Shown: positions 46,201-59,657, numbered from the stretch's first letter. The stretch: 64,000 nucleotides of DNA from Neckera pumila (GCA_963969595.1 OZ018408.1:1550001-1614000); one strand, 5' to 3'. The notes: generated by a model not told the origin, from the letters alone. Program-made: numbers and translations.

Positions 46201-48268
46201 GCGGTTTTGATGAAAGTAGGTGAAAATGGGCATAACTGAATGAAAAGAAGGAGGACATGAAAGAGGAAGGATTCCCCCCAAAAATATTAAATAGCAACTT
46301 TTCTTCAAAGCCCGTTTACAAGGAGTTAATTTGCTTGTATGACCGTGGAGAGTTCCTACAACCGTGCATTTAGGAATTAGGACACATATTCCAATTCACA
46401 ATCAATTTTGACATTGCAACTTATAAGGACAAAACATGAGATGGGTGATGTTTTGGTGCTACAAGAAGAGATTTTGGCCATGGCATAAGAGAATCATCCG
46501 AGTACTACTTCATCCATAAGAGGGTGAGACAAGCAAACAAAATTGAACTGAAACAATATATTGAGAACATTGAAATTTGTAAGAAACTGGATGTGCATTG
46601 TTAATGGAGCCTGAAATAAAGCTAACAATTTGAAGAATTCGGTTTTGGAATATGGTCATCTTTTGCTTTTTGTGCATCAATGTTGTGCTTAGTACAATGA
46701 CAATGAAAGCCTGAAGGTAAGGCTGTTACACCTCCAGTTTCTGTCATAGTGATTTAATGAAATTTTTGCAAAACTATGGCGTTCAATCTTAAAGAATCAT
46801 TATTCGCTGCATTATCATTATATGCCCACTAGCTCACCATCTTCTTGACATTCATCGTGCATCCCCTGCAGCAGACGACAAACTCATCCACTAAAACCAA
46901 AAACTTAATGAATTCCATGTTCAATGGACCAGAATCTCACAAGCGCTTGTTTTGGTGGGCAAGAGAGCAAACAATTCACAAATTCAGAATTATTAATCGA
47001 GGAGTTTGTGGTCTGGTTGAAGAAAATGCACGATGAATGTCAGTAAGGTGTTGAGCGGGTTGGATAATGATTGTAGTACTCATGAGGAGAAAAAACAACT
47101 AAGCAGAGATGATATTGAACATTGCGGATGAGTAGAAGAGACAGTCACTAAAACCAATGTAAAATGAACTCTCCGAGAGTGCTATCAACTAGAGGCACTA
47201 AAATTACTATACCAACATCAACAATACGTCAGTAGAAGTGGGATTTTGAAGCAAAATCTCCACTATGAGATATCTAAGACCCAAGCACTAACCCACAAAC
47301 ATTGTGACAACTACATATATGCTATAACTCATAAGGGCGTCGAAGATAGCATCATCCTTTGAAACCGACAGGAATGCCCGACATGTGGCATGGAGTGATA
47401 AGGTTGTCATAGATCGCCTAATCCTCTTGAAAAGCTACAACAACAGGACACGCGGCATAAAATCCTTAGAAAGATGCACCACGTGGCATCATATCCTAAG
47501 AATGAGATGACACTTGGCATCCAAGATAGGTTCCCCTCTTTAGAAGCCACTTCGAAGACGACATGTAGTACTACAAATTGGAAATCCATATCCAAGACAA
47601 CATTATCAATATTTGGTGCATGTTGAAGAGAGAATTGGCGTAAAATAAGAAGACTCGGCTACAACTAAAGAGGCACCTAAAACCGTCAAAATAAGGAATT
47701 CAGCATAGGCATTGGGGTTTAGGGTTGTAAAAATAAGGAATTCAACGTTGGTGGGGGAACTCTTCTTTCAAATAGTATTTGTTTACATATTAGTGAATGA
47801 AACTCATGAATATTAAGAAAATAAATAAAAGATTAGGTGGTACTATGTAATGTCTAGGATTCAAATGCGATTATACAGTTGGAATATAAAAATGTTAGGG
47901 CACAGTAATGAATGCTTATGGACAGATTTGGGAATAATATATGGTGTACTCCATGTAACAGGCACAGGGAGAAAATGGTGATATACTCTAAATCAAAAGG
48001 AAAATCATATTATTATAAATTGGCTCTTGAAAATCAAAGAACCTGAAAGGAAGCTCATGCGGAAGCAATACTATTATGAGGAAGGTACATAAACATTCAG
48101 ATACAAAGCATATCAAAGGAAAAAATCCATTACTGAGATTGCATCATCCAAGTCAAGAATACAGATAATTCAAATACAAAAAACATAATTTAGCATCTGC
48201 ATGGCAATCACAAAAATGTATTGAAAACAGTCATAGTAAAGCACGGTAATACTACAAAGACATTTGGT
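46201..48268. other. spacer with a short GTGGCAT repeat
   Basis: CA(T/C)GTGGCAT, CACGCGGCAT and CACTTGGCAT recur at 30-80-bp intervals between 47370 and 47515. Otherwise nothing is recognised. A 63-codon ORF at 46845-47036 has no domain. Confidence 0.4.
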
Positions 48269-51200
48269 TCATGACGAACTATCCTCACTGTCTGCTGCCA
48301 TCGAGTCTGAATCTACAGCACAATCATCTACATACTTCAAAATGCGAGGATGTACCAAACCTGCTCTAGGAGCTGGTCTAGGGTTTAAGGCAACTAAATC
48401 CCTAGCCACTGCGTCTGCGTATACAGGGAGTTGAAATGATTTTGGTGGGCTTGGGAAAAATCCAGCTCTAGCAAAAAATGGAACGTGTGTGACTTTGGTC
48501 ACTTCTTGGATTTGCCTACACACCAATTAATCACATAATAGATCACATGAATTTCATGTTCGTTGTGTACCATCAAAAGAAGATATTAAATGAAAACTTA
48601 CTTACTGAATCGGTTGGTCTTCACAATACGTTGGATTGGTACTTCTTCTTCATCCAAATCTTCAACTGCAACTTCAGGGATTGATGGTTCAAGACACGGA
48701 ACTATTGATGCACGCATGACCGGAGCAATGAGGGCATCAAATATAGCTTTGTCTTCCTCAAAGGCTAAAATATGACGACGAGCAGCACGGCAAGCTTGAA
48801 TGCTTGAACCTGAAAATATACAAAACAAACAAAGAAAACGCTGCATAAGATACATGACCAAGTTCAATTATGTAATCTAACATCGTGGAAATAGTAAAAT
48901 GGCAAGCACACAATACCTGTAGATGCTGTGCAATCCACCACAACGTCTCCTGGTTGAGTGAGCCCTTCCACAAGCATCTGCATGAACTCCCGAGCCTTCT
49001 CTCGGGGACCACGCCATGGTTTTGGCCCATTCATGCTCACGTCTTCCTTATTGCAGAAGTTCTGCAAAATGTCATCTCGGCCCACCGTGACACCCACCGC
49101 TTGATGGGATGCAACAAATTGGAAAGGAAATTCCAAATCGATCTTAGGTCCACATTCCTTGACCACAAGAGCAATGGTGAAGTGCATAGTCTGCAATACA
49201 AATGAGTTAACACTGTCACTATAGTATAGGTGATAATTAAATGGAGACATAAATGGGGGTAGAGTGCTTGTTACCGTCTTTGTTGGATTTGCCGGCTTTG
49301 TCAAATGGAGATGATTCATGCCAGTCCAAGTGACAAGGAGTCTGAATTTGTATTCGGCGCAACATCCAAGGAGGTGGCTTCTGTGCTGTCGAGATTGGAA
49401 GGGATACATCACCAGCAGGGACGCGCCGTCATGAAGGTACTCTTGAGCAAAGTCAAACACGGGCTGCAGGTACTCAGTGGGATTGAAGTCATTCCACTTC
49501 GGAATTGGTTCTGGTGGAGCCGAAATCGAAGGCACATGGAGTCCTTCGGGAACATCTACAATGATGAGGTCCACGGCTGACTTCGCGATCATTTTCCCTT
49601 GGAAAGATCGGTCCTTATCACAGGCATGCTGTATGAGACAACAAAATGAAATAAAATTTGATTAAAGAAATTATACAGTTATTGACTGAGAACATGTGTG
49701 ATGTCATAAACCAGTAATTTATATATATGGAGGCCAGATCAATAGAATTTCTTACCATTTCCAAGAAGGCCTCCACATCAGCCATGGCTTTAGAATTATT
49801 GGGCAAATTACCCAAGGACAAGTTGAGGATGCATTCATCAATGTCAGCCACGGGTGCCAAGTTCATCAATGTAGGTGTAAGCCCATGTACTAAGCGCTCC
49901 TGAGTGAGTGAGAAACCCGAAGATGTGTCCTTCATGTCCGCTGCACTTGTCTGAGGTTCATGAATAGGTGTCTCAGCCTTCCTCTTTGTGCCCTTCTTCT
50001 TGGCCTTCTCCTCCTCCTTCTCAGCTTTAGATGCCATCCGTTTTTTCTTGGTTTCTTCTGTTTTCTTCTTCGCATCCTCCCATCTCCCCTCTTTTTTCTT
50101 GTCGGCTGCCCCCCTTCGCGCAACAGCTTTAGCTCTAGCCTCTGGATCTAGTCCAGCGAACTCGTCAAACTCTGGCTCTTCGGGTGCGGCGGACTGAAGT
50201 GTGTTGAAGAGAGTCTCTTCCCCTGGTGGCGTGGTTCCAAAAACACATTTGAGGTACCATGGGCATGCCTGCAAATGCGGTGTGGTCCAATTCTTAATCT
50301 GCGAGGCAGAGAACATGCAATCTGGAGAGGTCCTATCTAACCAGGTAGTCAGAAATGGGGGTAGGTCCGTCTTCTGGATGGCTTTCTTTGCGTACAACTC
50401 AAATTTGAAATACCTGCAATAAAAGCAGTTCAAGAGTGTTGAATCCAATCAGATTATAGGGGAAAAAAATGAAATGTAGAAGCTCCACCAAGACCTGGGA
50501 ATTTAACTAGCAGTCAAGACAAACTAGAAATGAACAAAATGGAGATGAAAGCGTCTCTCAGATCCCTAGAAATTGTCTTCTGGGCCCGAGAGGACCTGCA
50601 TTAGGTGGCTGACGATCTAAAATTGGAAACAGGTCCTAAGATTCACGCCAAGAAATTGGGAGACAATGGACAGAGAACTGGCTAATCATGATCCCGGTTA
50701 TCAAACACAAAGGGGAATGGGTATTCTCTTGAGGATCAGAAATTGATTCATAAAGGCCGACGTACCACTTCATGCAACCATGACAAGTTCCAAAAAGAGC
50801 AAATTAAATCAACAGATGACCAATACAAACAACAGAAAATGAAATGAAGTTCAGAACCACTAAAGAATATGTACAATGCAAAGCATGGAAAAAGTCCTAT
50901 GGTAAACAAACACTAGGACTATCAACTACTGTTTATTGCAGTGAAATTCACGCACATTCCACAATACCTGTATATCAACCGCTTCACAGCCAACATGGCC
51001 CCCCTAAAGTCCTTGAATGACTCAGACTTCTTAAAGGAGTCCGATCCCTTAAAGCTACCTGTGTACGCCATGTCCCACAGCTTCATTCTCCAGCACTCAA
51101 TGTATTCATGAAGGGTTTGCGGCTCCGTTTGAACAGACATGTCGATTGGAATGTTATCCGAATGGCTGATGCTATCAAACATCTCCGTGGCTGCCTCTTC

Positions 51201-54200
51201 CAGCTACAGGGAAAATTGGCATGCAAATGGTGGATAAAATGTTAGGTTGTAGTAGTCTACCAATACTAGGAGTGAAAGGCAAACGCAGCTATGTATGTAG
51301 AATGTAAACACATGAAGCTGGAATATATAAAATGTCTTATTACAGTAATACGTACCCCGGCATACCAACATGCCTTTGCAAGGAATGTCAACAGTCTATC
51401 CTCGTTAACTGGACGAGGAAGAAACCGCCTGGCTTCCCGAGTCGGATTGGAGGAATTCATCCACTTCAGCCACTTAATCTTGTGTGCTGGACTGACATTG
51501 GATGTTGAAATCATGTTCAACTTCTCCAGTGTCAACTCTGACACTGCAAAAAGGTTCCAGTGCCTCTCGATCTGTAGCAATGATACAAATATTGATGAGA
51601 GAACAATTTAGAAAGACAATTGAGTAATTGCAATGGTTGAATAGAACATGGTACTCACTTCTTGTAGCCACTCTGGGCCTAGACTCGGGGCGGCCACTAA
51701 CACAATTTTTGACAGTTTTTGATACAACAGTCTTGTCGAATCCTTGATAGAAGTCTTCATTGCATCGGCTACTCCTTCCTTTGTAACTTCGGTGGCAGGC
51801 GTATCTTCGTTATACTTTCGAATTGCTTGATCAGCAGCTGCAGAAATTTCTTGCTGACATCCAAGATGTATCACGGAATTAGCTAAGAATAGATTCATTG
51901 ACTAAATCATCAATTAAATGAAGATCATGAACTGATAAAGGCTAAGCAATATACCTTGAAGATGAAAGACGTGAAGACCTCAAGGGGCATAGTGTACCAC
52001 TTGGTTCTTGTCGTCTGTAAGCAGGTCTTAACCTCTTCGGGGCTAAGAAGCTCTTTGAACTTGTCAATTTCCATAACACCGTATTTTTGAACTCGATAGA
52101 GGGTGTGCACCAGGTTGGTCTTGACGTGATAGTTCTCGGTGTGCCTGCCATACACATATCATTCAAAATTGCATGAGCATTATCAAAGCACATGCTAGTG
52201 AGGACGGGATTCAATCATGAAATTAGGAACATATAGGAGAAGACAACAAATGGAATGTTGCAAAATCATACTTGTTTATGTCGTGCATGGCTTGCATTGC
52301 CACTTCAATCCGATTCCGCGTATCCAAAATGATGGAATCCACAGCAATATGCCAATCTGGTTCCGTTGAATGAAGCCGCTTAATATGGTTCATCCAAGCT
52401 ATACGTCTATGATTTCCATAGCAGACATATAGTTTGAAATCGACCAAGTGCTTTAGCGCAGGCTGGGACACCAAATACTTGTTGAACTCGTCATTTGCCG
52501 AATTCCAAATCGGTCCCCATTCAAGTTTCTCAGCATCGGAGAATACTCCAGTCCGTCCAGCCTCATCACAAATTGATACATAAAAGACACGAGCCCCCTC
52601 CTCATATCCTCGAGTGAACTGATTCTCTAGCATAGTGAGGTCACAGGTGAGTGTCGGACGAACAATTGGCATAGGCACCATCCTGCACAGTGGAATTTTC
52701 ATTCTAGAAAACTCGTTCGAAGTTAATCGTAGACCTTGAAGGATTGAAACAGTATCCAGGGTCTGGGTCCTCCGGATGTCGTCCTCCATGAAATCCTCGC
52801 GAATTCCGGGAAGTTGGTCTTCAAATATCTCGTCCATCTCCACATCAGTGCCACCTTCCGATTGGAGTCCGGTAACATCCATTGCTGTCTGGGTTGTCCT
52901 AGGATGGTTTGCCATCGAACCGGTTTCCACAGTATTCTGTAGGAAGGCAAGAATATGTAAAACAATTAGAACTGGAAAATCCTCTCTTCAAAAACGTAGT
53001 TAGAGAGCAAAAGTGACACCTATATTTGAAACAGATGACGAATCCCACCAGACATACCCTAAACGGATGGACAGGGAGGTCTGTAGCAGCTATCGCCATG
53101 GCCCCGGATGGAGTATTGTCTTCAAGAACCTCCAGTGCACCTCGCGTTGGGGGATTTTTTGTTTGCCCACTGACCACCTGTCCCCGATCAATATATCGAA
53201 GAATTAGCCATCGGATAGAAATCCTGACAGGATAATCAAATACGATCAAAAGCATGACTATGAACTTGGTGATAAGATCCCTCCTGCAGTAATTGGTTCA
53301 AGGATAGCAATTACATATAAAGCAAGTAAAGCAAATCTGCGAAGATGAAGATGAAATTTGTTGTCAGAGTGACAGCTAGCCTCCATGAAGATCAGCATTT
53401 GGCAGTGTTAGGATTCCCTCTCCCGGCTCGCCAGAATTGGTGTCTCGGGCCCAAGAGACCTAATGGAGTCCACGAGCCGAGCAACAAGACTGACCTATTC
53501 GGACGCAGTATCATCCATAAAGAGCCTTGTTTGCGTAATACTTCCACCATTCATAAGAAACATTGTTCAAATGCAACAGCTCCCAAATGGATATACTAAC
53601 GGGAACCAACAGAGATTCTTACAATGTAACGCATGTTCTTTTGACCTAGAAATTGGTTGAGATTATTTTGAATTATATGGATTAGTGGCTGTAATAAGTC
53701 ACTGTGATTTCTAGGTCGGACCCCTCAAATTAGAATATAGACCCTCTCCCGGGACCCGAGATTTGGTCTCTCGGGCCCGAGAGGACTCCGGGAGCTGCAC
53801 GCTGTTGCATTAAAACATTCCTGCGACCAATATCACAGAAGTTCATTGGGATGGATAATGACTGGAAGATCATCAACAATTTCGTTCATTACATCATTTA
53901 GACAACAAGATCGCCCTCTCCGGTGCAAAGAGAATTGGTCTCCCAGGCCCGAGAGGACTCTGGGATGTGTCACCTCATGCACCTATACTGCATCTCCATC
54001 GTCCATATTATTCAGAACAATGGTAAATAATGAAATTGCATTCAACTGCTAACATAAAAACCCTCCGACAATCTCTTTGACGGAAACAAAATGATACGTA
54101 GATAATTATGAATCTAATCTTAAATCATGCGGTTGGGGATCAGTATCACATAAATCTATATCACGAAGTGTGATTATTCTGATGTATTAGCCATGACCAG

Positions 54201-57200
54201 CACCACAAATGATTCGGATGTTCTGGATACGAGTATGCAGCGACCAGATACAAATCCTCTCCCTCGGCCCGAGAATTGGTCTCTCGGGCCCGAGAGACAT
54301 GTGAATGCTGCATGCTATTGCAACGGAAACTATCCTCTCGACCATCCTAAACCAGAACCACGCCAAATTAAAAGTTCACATTCATTTGAAGTTTTGATCT
54401 AGGCAAGCAACGCTCTATACAAGGACAACCATGGCCGCAATCAAACTCAATTTTATCAATTGAAAGCTTACAGTCAAGATGACCTCAGGAAGAAGCACTA
54501 GAATATTGCATCGCTAAAACAGTTAGCGAACCAAACCTACACTCTCCAAGGACCCGAGAATCGGTCTCCGGGGTGAGATCAATACTGAATAATTCCCAAG
54601 ACATTCGTCTAGTGTTCATTGTCACTAGGATCAAGTCAACGAAATGTATTTGTTCACTTGTTTTTATGGTGCAGCAGCAACAAGAAATGGGTCGGCTGAT
54701 TTACCCTCAAGTTTCAGAATTAATTAAAACAAATCCTCTCCAACTGCCCGTGATTTGGTCTCTCGGGCTTGAGAGACATCTGGGACCTCCATGCAGTCGC
54801 AACAAAATCAGTCCTCTCCAGCATCCGTATAAAAAACATCACAAAATCGAAAGTTCACATTCATTTGATACTCTGATCTAGACAAGCATCTCACCGAATG
54901 AAATGAACCATGACCGCAATGAAACTCAGTTATATCAAACGAAATCATATAGTCAAGATGACCTCAGGAAGAAGCAATGGAATTTCACTTCGTCGGAACA
55001 GTTAGCGAACCAATACTACCCTCTCCCGGTGCCCGAGAATTGGTCTCTCGGGCCCGAGAGACATCTGGAACCTTTAAGCAGTTGCATCAAAATCAGTCCT
55101 CTCCAGCATCCAGAAGAAAAAACTTCGCCAAATCAAATGTTCACATTCATTTTATATTCTGATCTAGACAAGAATCTCACCGTACCAAAAAAACCATGAC
55201 CGCAATCAAACTCAATTATATCAAACGAAATCATACAGTCGGGATGAACACTAGAAGAAGCATTGGAATTTCACTTTGTTGGAACAGTTAGCGAACCAAT
55301 CCTACCCTCTTCCAAGACCCGAGAATTGGTCTCTCGGGCCCGAGAGACATCTGGGACCCTTAAGCAGTTGCATCAAAATCCGTCCTCTCCAGCATCCGGA
55401 GAAATACTTCACCAAATCAAATGTTCACATTGATTTGATACTCTGATCTAGACAAGCATCTCACCGTACCACAAAAACCATGACCGCAATCAAACTCAAT
55501 TATGTCAAACAAAATCATATATTCGGGATGACCACTAGAAGTAGCATTGGTGTTTCAATTCGTCGGAACAGTTAGCGAACCAATCCTACCCTCTCCCGGT
55601 GCCCGAGAATTGGTCTCTCGGGCCCGAGAGACATCTTGGACCTTTAAGCAGTTGCATCAAAATCCGTCCTCTCCACCATCCGGAGAAATTCTTCACCAAA
55701 TCAAAATTTCACATTGACTTGATACTCTGATCTAGACAAGCATCTCACCGTACCACAAAAATTATGACCACAATCAAACTCAATTATGTCAAACGAAATC
55801 ATATAGTCGGGATGAACACTGGAAGAAGCACTGGGATTTCGCTTCGCCGGAACTATTAGCGATCCAATCCTATCCTCTCCCGGTGCCTGAGAATTGGTCT
55901 CTCGGGCCCGAGAGACATCTGGGACCTCCATGAAGTTGCAACAAAATGAGTCCTCTCCAGCATCCGAAAAAAAATCAATGCGAAATCAAAAGTTTACGTT
56001 CATTTGATATTCTGATCTAGACAAGAATCTCAGCGTGCGAAATGAACCATGACCGCAATCAAACTCAATTATGTCAGACAAAAACTTATAGCTGGGATGA
56101 CTACTGCAAGAAGCAGTCGAAATTCAATTCGTTGGATCTATTAGCGAACCAGTCCTTCCCTCTCCCGGTGCCCGGGAGACATCTGGGACCTCTAAGCAGT
56201 TGCAACAAAATCAGTCCTCTCCAGCATCCGAAAAAAAATCATTGCGATAACAAATGTTCAAATTCATTTGATATGCTGATCTAGACAAGCATCTCAGTGT
56301 ACAAAACAAAATATGACCGCAATCAAACTCAATTATATCAAACGAAATCATATAGTCAGGATGAACACTGGAAGAAGCACTGGAATTTCACTTCGTCGGA
56401 ACAGTTGGCGAGCCAATACTACCCTCTCCCAGGACCCGAGAATTGGTCTCTCGGGCCCGAGAGACATCTGGGACCCTTAAGCAGTTGCATTATAATCAGT
56501 CTCTCCAGCATCCGAAAAGAAAACGTCGCCAAATCAAAAGTTCACATTCATTCGGTATTCTGATCTAGACAAGAATCTCACCGTGCGAAATGAACCATGA
56601 CCGCAATCAAACTCAGTTATATCAAACGAAAACTTATAGTCGGAATGACCACTGGAAGAAGCAATGGAATATCACTTCTTTGGAACAGTTAGCGAACCAA
56701 TCCTACCTCTCCCGGTGCCCGAGAATTGGTCACTCGGGCCCGAGAGACGTCTGGGACCATTAAGCAGTTGCAAAAAAATCAGCCCCTCCAGCATCCGAAT
56801 AAAAATCATTGCCAAATCAAAAGTCTATATTCATTTCATTTTGTATTCTGATCTAGACAAGCATCTCACCAAACGAAATGAATTATGACCGCAATCGAAC
56901 TCAATTATATCAGACGAAAACTTATAGTGGGGATGAACACTGGAAGAAGCACTGGAATTCCAATTTGTCGGAACAGTTAGCGAACCAATCCTACCCTCTC
57001 CCGGTGCCCGAGAATTGGTCTCTCGGGCCCGAGAGACATCTGGGACCCTTAAGCAGTTGCATCAAAATCAGTCCTCTCTAGCACCCGGAAAAAAACTTCG
57101 CCATATCAAAAGTTCACATTCATTTTATATTTTGATCTAGACAAGAATCTCACCGTGCGCAAAAAACCATGACCGCAATCAAACTCAATTATATCAACTG

Positions 57201-58067
57201 AAATCATATAGTCGGGATGAACACTGGAAGAAGCACTGGAATTTCGCTGCGAAGGAACAGTTAGCGAACCAATCCTACCCTCTCCCCGTGCCCAAGAATT
57301 GGTCTCTCGGGCCTGAGAGACCTCTGGGATCTCTATGCAGTTGCAACAAAATCAGTCTTCTCCAGCATCTGAGAACAAAACATCGCAAAATAAAAAGTTC
57401 ACATTCATTTGATATTCTGATCTCGACAAGCATCTCTCTGCACAAATAGAACCTTGACCGCAATCAAACTCAATTATATGAAAACAAAACTTATAGTCAG
57501 GATGATCACTGGAATGGAAGAAGCACTGGAATTTTGCTTCGTTGAAACAGTTAGCGAACCCAACCTACCCTCTCTTAGGACTCTCGAATTCGTCTCTCGG
57601 GTCCGTCAGGCCACTGGGCGCCACAACCTCGAGCACTCTATACTCTGTCTACTGCATATCAGCGTTACTGTTGTGCATCCCCGAGAAGACAAAAATGTGG
57701 AAGAGGTTTACACTCTCGAAGCAACCCTTTCTGGCCCACCTGATTCAACGCAATACCTAATAAACATTCAACATTTTAAGAGCTGGACATCCGCTCCTCA
57801 CGCCAGTGCAGTTCCTGTTTGTGGCATTTGTCAAAACCCTGTTGAAGGCCGTGCGGCTGGGTTCATCAGGCGGCCAGGTTCGACCTAAACCCTAAATTTA
57901 ATTCTGTGTGGTACAAACATTCCTGTGAGGCACGAACAGCAATGACTATCGCATCCAAGTTTGGTTATCTTGCATACCTCGGATACAATGTTCTCATTGT
58001 TTCGTGAAGGAGTCTCCGAAAGCACTTCCCCTTGTTGACCTCGCCGTGAACGCAGGTTCGCTGCCAT
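48269..58067 (-). CDS. ParB-like/N4-N6 DNA methyltransferase fusion, 12 exons
   Basis: Exons (minus): 58067-57978, 53177-53058, 52936-52272, 52144-51955, 51853-51659, 51571-51356, 51203-50968, 50413-49756, 49628-49275, 49190-48917, 48809-48602, 48515-48269. All junctions are GT-AG with consistent phase, giving 1,150 residues and TAA-free reading to the final stop. Residues 150-290 include VCYGNHRRIAW (G244-R248), a ParB/sulfiredoxin-like GxHR core. Residues about 620-690 are lysine-rich (nuclear localisation likely). The methyltransferase domain has motif IV first (VDLIIVDVPEGL, 815-818), then EKAREFMQMLVE (motif X), GDVVVDCTASTG (motif I, D994-G1000) and ILAFEED (motif II): beta-class order. 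DVPE replaces (D/S)PP(Y/W), so activity is doubtful. Exon 1 is the least certain part: its donor and phase fit, but it implies a 4.8-kb intron. Confidence 0.8.
50570..50610. repeat. solitary palindrome-core copy in intron 7
   Basis: CTTCTGGGCCCGAGAGGACC within intron 7 of the methyltransferase-like gene repeats the core of the large array (CTCTCGGGCCCGAGAGGACT, for example at 53765-53785) far from the array itself. Confidence 0.6.
53400..57630. repeat. tandem array of about 285-bp units with 18-bp palindrome
   Basis: About 15 units repeat the block TCCCGGTGCCCGAGAATTGG, then TCTCTCGGGCCCGAGAGA, then CATCTGGGACC. Perfect or near-perfect palindromes lie near 53768, 54281, 54757, 55044, 55332, 55614, 55899, 56449, 56730, 57020 and 57303, with diverged ones at 53433, 53937, 54560 and 57590. 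Spacing is 281-290 bp in the homogeneous right two-thirds and irregular on the left. One unit near 56165 has lost the palindrome centre by deletion between GCCCGAGA half-sites. The whole array sits in the proposed first intron of the methyltransferase-like gene. ORFs across it are by-products. Confidence 0.9.
57631..57977. other. mixed-composition part of proposed intron 1
   Basis: After the last array unit the composition becomes balanced, and a plus-strand frame stays open to 57888 (PVCGICQNPVEGRAAGF). It could hold unrecognised exon sequence. On the minus strand it leads into the donor GAG|GTATGC of exon 1. Confidence 0.35.
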
Positions 58068-59657
58068 CTTCAAGCTCTAGAAAATCGCCCAATTCGCCGT
58101 AGCAGAATGCAGTGACCTTGCGGAAGACCTCGCACAAGCCTGGTCTTGACCTTCACCAAAGCAAATCGCAAAATCGTGTAGCGGCAGAGGCGGCGTGGTT
58201 CTCCTGATCTCGGGGCCCCGTATTAGGGTTGGAGGTGTGAGTCATTCGTTGAACTGAGGCCCCGCATCATGGGCAAGCAAGCTTGGGCCAGTACCAGGCC
58301 TTGGGCTTGGGCTTGGGCTTGGGCTTGGGCTGGTACCAGGCTTTGGGCTCGGGCTTGGGCCGGAACCAGGCCTTCTACTTGGGCTTCGGTTGGAACCAGG
58401 CCTGTACTGGGCTGTTAATTCCGTGCTGTAATTTTCCTCGGGCCTACTCTTTTCCGAGTCGTGATTCTCTAGATGACACAGGAGGTTAAATGCTGCATTC
58501 GGATTGAGACGCGCAATGTGAAATCACAGGAATGTTAACCCCCGAAAGAAGTACAACAATTTATTATTATTTACGTATCAAAATTCTTTGAAATTTTGAA
58601 TTTGTATTTGCAATCAAAGGCTGCATATGAGCTAGTTTAAGTTAACATCTAACCCTACACTTGGCTTAAAATAGGGGCACGATTATTCATTTATCCCCAC
58701 TAATTTGTGCACATTCACCCTGTGGGTCCCAGTTTGAATGCAAGATTTCAGTGTTTTACTAAGTGACTCGATCCTTTCCCTCGTCCAATAAGTGATATCC
58801 ACTGGTTACAATAATGGACCACTACGAGACAGACCACAATCCTAATCCGAGGATGGTATGTGGCATGCAATGTTCATATACATATAAATCTAGCGTTCAA
58901 CTGCTTCTCATTATGATTTACGTGAAATTTAAATGTGGGATTTATAACTTAAATATCGAGGATCATTTGCATGATCTAAAATCAATATTATGGGGCAAAT
59001 CAGGAACGTTATGATAAGATCCAAGTCCTTGTCATCAATTTCTGGCGTACAGAACCACATCTATAGGGTGGTGGCAGGGTACAGTGGTATGCAGCCACGG
59101 AAGATAACTATGTGTCCCGTTCCCCAGAATTCTGTATCCCTTTTGCCCTTTATATTGCAGGCAAGTAGTGGTATGCATTTAATGGTTAAGTATACCTGGA
59201 CACTGACATACTTTAAATTATTATGCTAGGATTTGTGGCGGCTTCAAGCAAGGTCTATATTTCTAGTTTCGATTTATATTATCCTCTGTACTAACTACAC
59301 AGCAAAAATGATGTTTGTCACTAAACGGTAATCTTGTTCTTATATTGCTATTATCAGTGAACAGACTAGTTCTCTTTGGTCCTTCCTATATTCTTGTACT
59401 CCTCGCTACTTGATGTGCCTCAACCTCTTGTTGATATGTTGAATGTCTTAGGTGTGTAGATCATAATGCCTGGTACCGCTTTGTAGTGCTGTTTGCACTT
59501 GATCCCATTTCTTATTACAGGCTCAGGCTATGAGCATTATATGTTGTGTCTAACGATCCGATGCTATGATGTTCTCTCTTGTGGTAGCATAGATAATTAG
59601 TATTCAATTTCGCAATATTGGTAGCCCAGTTCCATAGAGATGCCAGACTTCTAGGGT
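58068..59657. promoter_or_regulatory. shared spacer between divergent genes
   Basis: This 1.59-kb region separates the starts of the minus-strand methyltransferase-like gene and the plus-strand transposase gene, so it should hold both promoters. The first 250 bases are GC-rich. A hexamer repeat (GGGCTT)n with GGTACCAGGC interruptions occupies 58290-58400. The ATG at 59658 directly follows an in-frame TAG (59652-59654), and CTTCTAG there could also be a splice acceptor, so an upstream exon is possible. Confidence 0.4.

Noticed and set aside
48864..49592. Methyltransferase-like region read as a single uninterrupted 242-codon gene
   Set aside because: The continuous frame runs through two introns with good GT-AG sites. 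Splicing gives the conserved DCTASTG-SSIQA motif, which the unspliced frame lacks.
53345..57463. Many ORFs of 60-100 codons across the palindromic array
   Set aside because: They repeat with the 285-bp unit, start at different ATGs and end at random stops. They are by-products of the tandem repeat.
53400..57630. CRISPR-like array
   Set aside because: The unit is about 285 bp with no spacer structure, and the host is a eukaryote.
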